A stretch of 11,974 nucleotides of DNA from the NCBI GenBank assembly GCA_900618425.1, contig UZAN01048580.1, positions 1-11,974 on the forward strand, read 5' to 3'. This document shows, piece after piece, positions 7,189-11,974 of the stretch; the stretch's first letter is position 1; the number at the start of each line of letters is the position of its first letter. Origin of the DNA: Echinostoma caproni. Its lineage: Eukaryota; Platyhelminthes; Trematoda; Plagiorchiida; Echinostomatidae. Made by a program: the position numbers and the translations under genes. Below the pieces are notes generated by a model, which did not search any database, was not told the origin of the DNA, and saw nothing but the letters and a program-made list of their open reading frames with translations.

Positions 7189-8044
7189 GCGGGATGTGAG
7201 GGGCAGGAATCTGACTGAATGAATGTTGTTTAAAAATTAGATAAAATGTGCGGAGCGCAGATTAAGAGGGTCATGCGGACGGTCGAAGAACTGGAGTGTT
7301 TCTGAAGATGAAACGACCTGCAAATGAAATAACAGCAGTATTTGATAAATTAATAATAGCAACGATATTTGCACGCTGGAGAAAGATGTGTGCAGAAAGA
7401 GAGGAGAAGAGAGGAGCAAATAAGTAAAGATAAAGAAAACACCGGTCCTTGAGAGCGTGGATAAAAGAGAGAGAAAGGGAAAATAAGTGGCAAATGAACC
7501 CACATCGAGTCATCACTTTTTCTATTCATATCGACAGTAGGTTAGAGGGAAGAATGCGTCAAACACGTGGATTATAATTAGCGTAAGCATCATTTTAATG
7601 GATGAGAACTGATAAGATAAGAAAAACAAACGGACCATCAAAAAAGAGGTTAACAAAAGACAGAGAAGTGAAGTGACGACCGAATGATTGAATCCAAACC
7701 GAAATGGTAAACATATGAGAGGGAGTGAGTTTGTTGTCGGATCACGCAGTGGAATGCTAGACATCTGTTTCGTTGGAATGAGTCCCATAAAACACAGCCA
7801 GTGTTCAGGTGAATCTTGAGTGAAACGAGCGTGTCCGAGAAAGAAGTCAGCCGGATCCCGCAGCTTTACACTTCTTGGTCAGCTTTCGCGAACGAGTGGA
7901 AATAACGGAGAAGAAGAGATCAACATTCGCTTAGACGCTGACGCATCTGTTCCACGTAGTAAGATCAGACCATGGACACTACAAAGTCCACAGACAAACA
8001 ATCGTGACAAGCAAGCTTCCATGTTTATAGTTTTACCAGCACCT

Positions 8045-8455
8045 CAAATCGTCCGATATCGTGTGCGTACAGTGTCTCAATGACCGATTCCATACAAAAT
8101 TTGGTGTATGGATCCCTAAGCAAAGATTAGACACCGATAAGCAATTTCTTCAGGGTAAGAACCAGACTCCAGTTGTGCTGAATGTCATCCATACCCACAT
8201 CACCATGGAAACTGATATTGGGATGCAAAATACGAGGAATCGGATCACAGGTGGACGAATCGGATAACTGTCTGGAACTAAAACGTACACATAAAACAGA
8301 CCCCCCTGGTACGGGAATTGGAGCGGGCCCTCGATTCCCGCCAGATAATAAGAATAGGCTTCCGTGTCCAAAGCCAGTACACGAATTCCATAAGGTGAAT
8401 CGGTGCACAGATTTTTGATTTCGTGCACAATCCGACGATAGCGCAAATTTGGTGC
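8045..8455 (-). other. Ubiquitin-conjugating (E2-like) domain, active-site Cys position is Gly
   Basis: The N-terminal helix is YRRIVHEIKNL. It is followed by the beta-sheet with GPLQFPYQGGLFYV, YPIRPPVIRFL, then HPN (8225 onward), the W of HNW and the helix TLKKLLIGV, matching the order of E2 landmarks. In active E2s the Cys lies about eight residues after HPN, in a VCL-type context; here that context is VGM. A one-base shift falls between RFL and ILHPN, and a TAA (8127-8129) takes the place of one codon after LLIGV, with SLLRDPYTKF reading on in frame. Confidence 0.8.
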
Positions 8456-9110
8456 CTCAACCGGAAATAGGATCGGGAATGGGAGCCCTTCCAGACACAA
8501 GCGGCACGGCACACTGTTCATTAAGTTTAGGTAAAGCAAGCGCCAACTGGAAACTCGATAATGCAGCTGGAATAGAGGCCAACGGAATTGGACGAATTCG
8601 GACCATTTTTATCGGGGATTTCAGCGTTGATTACCTGAATGATGCCCGGCGCAGAGCCCACAAAGAAATGTCATCCAGAAGGCGGAAAATGTGCAACGAA
8701 GTCTCGGTAGGCAGTTCATCCAGTGATGAGGCTTTGGTGGACACAGAACCCAATTTCATGGATTGAGAAGAACGAGAAGTTTCGTGGCCAAAAGCACGCT
8801 GGGAATGCACCGGCGGCGGTTCATGAGGCGGATCGTGTGTTTGCACCGGGCGTAGAAGAAAAGGGCGTGCGTTCAATCGCGTCGGTGCAGCCCGGTAACG
8901 CTGTGAAACACTGAATGAGTCTGGACGATGATAGCTGGACGAGGTGGGAAAATCCATGGTTTCAAATGCGTGGTACCAGTCGATAGAGCAAGAGAACAAA
9001 TCCGAACCGCTTTCCGGCTCCTCTTCACCGCTATCGTTTGATGCTTCTTTTTCGTCTAGCAGTAAGTCCTCTGTCAATGCTGGCGGGCAGAACTCATAGA
9101 AAAATGCGTA

Positions 9111-9170
9111 ACAAGTTGAGCATACTGGCTGTTTATTTCCGAAGTCATAGTATCCATTGCAAAACTTTCA
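9111..9170 (-). other. Zinc-finger segment of the Morgue-like gene, first Cys replaced by stop
   Basis: Three of four expected Cys codons are present: TGC at 9161-9159, TGC at 9122-9120 and TGT at 9113-9111, in C-x12-C-x2-C spacing. The codon three positions before the first of these, where C-x2-C symmetry requires Cys, is TGA (9170-9168), one base away from TGC or TGT. The segment is in frame with both the upstream ATG and the F-box. Confidence 0.7.
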
Positions 9171-9200
9171 AACCATAGGCTTGTCGTTCGAACTTTCCAT

Positions 9201-9309
9201 GATCTATTGGTCAGGAGAAAATCATATGGATATTGATAATTTTGGTAAAAGTCAATTGTGAGGTAGGCAGACTAAACAACCGAAATTGATGAGATGAATA
9301 ACACATGAT
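9201..9309. other. Short junction between element C and the Morgue-like gene
   Basis: About 110 bases separate the last recognisable integrase codons of element C from the ATG of the Morgue-like locus. Both read on the minus strand. No clear LTR end, TATA box or splice acceptor is visible. The upstream region of the gene, including any 5' exon or promoter, appears displaced by the retroelement. Confidence 0.4.
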
Positions 9310-9316
9310 TCATTCA

Positions 9317-9953
9317 CTAATATACAGGGCAGAGAACCTTTTGAACCCTGAATTCGGGTAGGAGTGCCATTAGCTGCATTGTGGTGACTGCATATTGGCG
9401 GCGGCAGAAAATACATCTACCGATTATCCCCTTTATTGCGATTCTACGGCGTGTCATCCAAAATCTCTTCCGAATGACATTCACTATTTGGTTAGTTCCC
9501 ACGTGCCCTTTTTTACTTGGAGGTGACGCATAAGCAAGGTGGTGACGTGGTCACCGGCCGGCAGAATGATCGGATGTCTAGCGTCGTGGGCGAAGGAAGA
9601 TTTGACCAAATAGGATTCAGCTGACAAAAAGCGCTCTGCTGGATTGCAGTCCGTTTTGGGTTCTTCCCTGCATTCGCTTGCAACGTCATCGTTTCGAGGG
9701 GAAAATGTTGCAGTTGTATTAATCTCAAGACGTTGTGCTTCGCTTTAATTAGGTTGTCCGCCGATAAAGGTCCCACGCGCAGTGATTCGTCAGGCCGAAA
9801 TCCGGTCATGATCATCACCATCTGTTTAAACCTCATCCACCAAGTGACTGAACGAATCAATCTGCTCCAAGACTGGAAGCTTCCCAGCTTCTTTATTAGG
9901 GGGGAGATGCCGTCGCGTTCCACCGTCACGATTATCCTTTTGGATTCTATCAA
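9317..9953 (-). pseudogene. Element C RNase H-integrase spacer and integrase zinc-binding domain (truncated)
   Basis: The frame continues in register past the TAG at 9954-9956 as SWSRLIRSVTWWMRFK and LIKAKHNVLRLIQLQHF, conserved spacer strings before integrase. It degenerates near 9590. After an A-run near 9510 another frame reads GHVGTNQIVNVIRKRFW and GRCIFC (Cys pair at 9415-9404), the His and Cys parts of the integrase zinc-binding domain. It ends at VLCPVY and a TAG at 9317, before any catalytic Asp. This copy could not integrate by itself. Confidence 0.83.
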
Positions 9954-9956
9954 CTA

Positions 9957-10587
9957 AACGGGCACGGGAGATGCAAGCACTGTACTCTCGTCCTTTGATG
10001 CGGTGGTCGGGAATATCTGGCCGCTGAGCCAATCGCTCAGCTTGACCAAGGATCTCAAGCCTCGGGAGCAGTAGTCGGCTGGGTTATCCGCAGATTTCAC
10101 GTATCGCCATAGGTGCACCTTAGTCTCTTCGTGCAATACCCTCAGTCGATTGGAAAATAAGGTGCTGGACCTAGTGCTGACGTTGTTCACATAGTGTATT
10201 ACACTCTCGGAGTCGTTCCAGAACGTGAAGCGATCTTCGAATATACGCAACTGCTGAGATATACGCACTGCTATCACGGCCGCGGTCAGTTCGATGTGGG
10301 GTACCGAAACGCACTTGAATGGGGCGACCCGGGCTTTGGTAAAAAGTAATTCTGTCTTGCGCTCGCCGTTCACGTGCGGCCAACATACGTAGGCTACTGC
10401 TCCGTATCTCGTTTCAGACGCGTCGGAGATTAGGTGCAGTTCGCCCTTCGCCGCTTGACTGCTCCGGCTGAGTCGGCGCGGGATCCTTATCTCACCTAGC
10501 TTGCTGAAGCTGGTGAACCATTGCTCCCAATCCGTCCGGTCCTGCTCGTCTAAGGGTTGATCCCACTCTGCCCTTTTTCGATAAAGT
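9957..10587 (-). pseudogene. Element C RNase H domain (nearly intact)
   Basis: RNase H removes element RNA from the RNA-DNA hybrid during reverse transcription. The frame is open from about 10587 to the TAG at 9954-9956. All four acidic catalytic positions are visible: Asp in ISDASETRYGAVAYV (10424-10422), Glu in HIELTAAV (10292-10290), Asp in FWNDSESVIHYV (10214-10212), and Asp in SADNPADYCSRG (about 10088-10074). This is the longest undamaged enzymatic domain in the window. Confidence 0.88.
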
Positions 10588-10599
10588 TGTTAAAAAAGG

Positions 10600-11241
10600 A
10601 CCTTACCCAGCAACAGCCATGGCGCGACAAAACCAAGCGGGTCATATAAGCTGAATATCTACGACAAAAGCCCTCGCCGGTTGGGATTCCTCTTGAGTAG
10701 TTTCAGTAGAAAGATGAACTCGTCTGACTCCGCGCTCCATCGCACCCCCAATGTCGGCTCGATAGGGAGTGGCTGTGTAGTCAGGTTGAGGGCCCCGTTT
10801 GCTCTTCCAGTTTCGGGAACGTTTTCTAAGAGTAAACGTGAGTTAGACAACCATTTGGTTAAATGGAACTCCCCTTTTCCAGTAGATACTTTAGCTGCAT
10901 TACGCGTTACGAAGCTTCCCTTGCATCGTCAAAGGCGCCCAGGAAGTCGTCGACGTAGAAATTATTCGCAACGCTAGCTGAAACCGAAGCCGGAAAGTCG
11001 TTTTTGTATTGCGAAGCTGTCCGCCAAAGTGCAAACTTTGCACAGAAGGGCAAAGAAATCACTCTAAATGGATGAACGGTGAGTCAGTAGTCTACTGCCG
11101 GGTTCTAGAAGTCACCATCGGGTCATCATATCATTCGCAGGGCGTTGCACTGATCCTCTGGTATCTTAATTTGGAGGAACATCTCTTGTATGTCGGCTGC
11201 CTTTTCAACTGCTCCAAGCCGGGATCAGTTGAGCACGTCAA
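10600..11241 (-). pseudogene. Element C reverse transcriptase palm and connection (broken)
   Basis: The first catalytic motif, AADIQEMFLQIKIPED, has its Asp at 11194-11192. Two tandem stops follow NALRMI. The second motif, NNFYVDDFLGAFDDA, is intact with YVDD at 10957-10946. A shift near 10910 brings in the frame that continues through the connection region (KGEFHLTKW, PTLGVRWSAESDEF, then an SLYDPLGFVAPWLLLGKV string). Stops occur at 10657-10659 (TAG) and about 10588 (TAA). All three catalytic Asp residues of RT survive, but in different frames. Confidence 0.87.
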
Positions 11242-11751
11242 TCAGGGGAGTGGTTCAGTCTGGTCCTCGCAACAGAAAATCGTTCGCGCCGCACAGTCGA
11301 ATACTACACGTATCTTCCCTGGCTTTCTGGGGTTTGCTACCGAGTGGTTAGTCCGGTACGACAGTCTTTTTCCGCGTGGTTGTGAAACGTCTAATCGTTC
11401 TGTATATCCCAGTTGAACGTTCCGTTGCATTGCCGCGGCGTATTGTCGACAGAGCTCTGTATCCCAGACCAGTCGCCTTTTAAGGTACCCTAAACGTTTT
11501 AGGGCTATCCCGTGGTTGTTCGACAGTCGGTCGTATCCCGTCCTCCATGGCAACGGCAACTCAAAATGGTCGGGCTGGCGTCGTGTCCCCGCTTCAACTG
11601 TTACTAACGCCTGGTTGTCTTCTACGGAGGGACCCCCTTTCTGAACGTTCAAGTCGTCGAACTCATTATAGTAAATTCTTTGGAGATTTTGTTCGATCGT
11701 ATCGTTGCAAGCGGTGGGGGTGGTGAAGTTAACTGACAACGGTTTGCGGTT
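11242..11751 (-). pseudogene. Element C protease-RT linker and RT start
   Basis: An open stretch of about 170 codons begins after the N at 11752. It contains the linker (IYYNEFDDLNV, then LKRLGYLKRRLVWD) and enters RT at VANPRKPGKIRVVFDCAAR (about 11340-11280), the conserved fingers motif shared with element B. The frame is lost just after it, at about 11270, where the reading passes into a Cys-rich, non-conserved string. Confidence 0.85.
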
Positions 11752-11759
11752 NCCCGAAA

Positions 11760-11974
11760 GTGATGCGAGCGGCATATTGTCCTTTCCTGCCGCCCAGTCT
11801 CTACTCCAGGACCCAGTGTTCTTCTGGCACATCACAACCTATAAACAAATGGACTTTGGGAGAGTCAGCTTCTTCAAAATATAAGTATTACAGTTATCGC
11901 CATTGCGGTGCTAATTCCCCAATCGATTCCACTGCTCGCATCGGCAAGTCGGCGATGGTGAAAGCTTCCGTCAC
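11760..11974 (-). pseudogene. Protease-region end of element C (partial, broken)
   Basis: The minus strand reads FTIADLPMRAVESIGELAP near the window edge. After a shift and stop, it then reads a KVHLFIGCD...HWVLE string typical of the C-terminal part of the Pao/BEL protease region. A TAG follows that string. The frame changes at the N at 11752. Confidence 0.7.

Larger units (their letters stand above)
6436..7964. other. AT- and purine-rich spacer without recognised gene
   Basis: None of the open frames here resembles a known protein. The section next to element B (about 6470-7230) is where its 5' LTR and leader would be, and a minus-strand GTTGAATAAA occurs near 7048. The section next to the Morgue-like gene (about 7230-7964) would be its 3' flank. 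Plus-strand purine-rich tracts occur at about 6841-6886 and 7376-7490, and they explain the hydrophobic, Leu/Ser-rich minus-strand frames. An ATTAAA (minus strand, 7599-7594) is a weak polyadenylation candidate for the Morgue-like locus. Confidence 0.4.
7965..9200 (-). pseudogene. morgue: Morgue-like zinc finger / F-box / inactive E2 protein (broken)
   Basis: Drosophila Morgue joins a zinc finger, an F-box (Skp1 binding) and a ubiquitin-conjugase domain lacking the active Cys; it promotes IAP turnover and cell death. The same order is read here. The ATG (9200-9198) has A at -3 and G at +4. A finger with KFCNGYYDFGN and CSTC follows, but a TGA (9170-9168) stands where its first Cys is expected. 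After an acidic stretch and a Pro/Arg linker comes the F-box, LPTETSLHIFRLLDDISL (8714 onward). The frame stops at 8631-8633. Two shifts lead to WSEFVQFRWPLF (8605), a CRLC pair and the E2 fold from about 8455. A shift near 8243 precedes ILHPNISFHGDVGMDD, where Gly (8195-8193) holds the catalytic Cys position. TAA codons at 8127-8129 and 8025-8027 interrupt the tail, which ends at 7965. About 410 codons; no clear intron. Pseudogene, or gene with sequencing errors. Confidence 0.8.
9310..11974 (-). mobile_element. Element C: Pao/BEL retrotransposon, protease end to integrase N-terminus
   Basis: Read from 11974 downward: the end of the protease region, the linker, RT, RNase H, the RNase H-integrase spacer and the integrase zinc-binding domain. 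The element runs off the window at the gag side and stops near 9317, before the integrase catalytic core, so 3' sequence and LTR are missing. It is clearly the best preserved retroelement here: one minus-strand frame is shared from about 10900 down to 9513 with only three stops (TAG at 10657-10659, TAA near 10588, TAG at 9954-9956). Its GC content is higher than that of the surrounding spacers. Differences in the RT strings show that it is not the missing half of element B. Confidence 0.9.

Noticed and set aside
7237..7788. Hydrophobic minus-strand frames suggesting a membrane protein
   Set aside because: The Leu/Ser/Phe-rich product follows from the purine-rich plus-strand tracts. Overlapping frames look equally hydrophobic, and no start context or homology is visible.
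8567..8634. A 68-base intron between the F-box and the E2 segment
   Set aside because: Splicing at the only good acceptor (8567-8569) would give the wrong phase and remove the coding-like WSEFVQFRWPLF string.
8061..8914. Several plus-strand open frames (8061-8267, 8182-8418, 8449-8766, 8723-8914)
   Set aside because: They are antisense to the Morgue-like coding segments, show no family resemblance, and are explained by the open minus-strand frames.
1..11974. CRISPR arrays, rRNA genes, riboswitches, bacterial promoters
   Set aside because: No regularly spaced repeats or conserved RNA cores were seen, and the content is eukaryotic.

Overview
The window looks like a repeat-rich stretch of an invertebrate genome. 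It holds fragments of three degraded Pao/BEL-type LTR retrotransposons, the 3' tail of a non-LTR (LINE) reverse transcriptase, and one decayed cellular gene. The retroelement classes fit a metazoan. Several minus-strand 3' splice-site-like strings have the TTTTCAG form typical of nematodes, and a Morgue-like gene is known from a limited set of invertebrates. A nematode is therefore a reasonable guess, but it is not proven. No bacterial features (operons, Shine-Dalgarno sites, CRISPR arrays) were seen.

Layout. 1-616: no recognised gene; two good minus-strand splice acceptors and a minus-strand AATAAA hint at the 3' exons of an unknown gene. 617-1035 (-): C-terminal tail of a CR1/Jockey-like LINE reverse transcriptase. 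1036-2230 (+): Pao/BEL integrase remnant (element A), meeting the LINE tail head-on. 2231-3972: AT-rich sequence without a recognised gene, with TATA-like, AATAAA and hairpin signals, possibly LTR-derived. 3973-6435 (-): gag, zinc knuckle, protease and the first part of the reverse transcriptase of a second Pao/BEL element (B). 6436-7964: AT- and purine-rich spacer with a strong hairpin. 7965-9200 (-): a broken Morgue-like gene. 9310-11974 (-): a third, better preserved Pao/BEL element (C), from protease end through RT and RNase H to the integrase zinc-binding domain, running off the window edge.

The most interesting locus is 7965-9200. It encodes, in order, a C4-type zinc finger, an F-box and a ubiquitin-conjugating (E2-like) domain whose active-site Cys position is Gly. 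This is the architecture of Drosophila Morgue, a ubiquitination protein linked to cell death and IAP turnover. The copy has an in-frame stop exactly where the first zinc-binding Cys is expected, further frame breaks and a second stop, so it reads as a pseudogene or a poorly sequenced gene.

Part of the apparent decay in this window may be an assembly artefact. Single N characters sit at frame changes in elements A, B and C, and two of the three are flanked by a perfect suffix/prefix duplication, as left when overlapping contigs are joined without merging.
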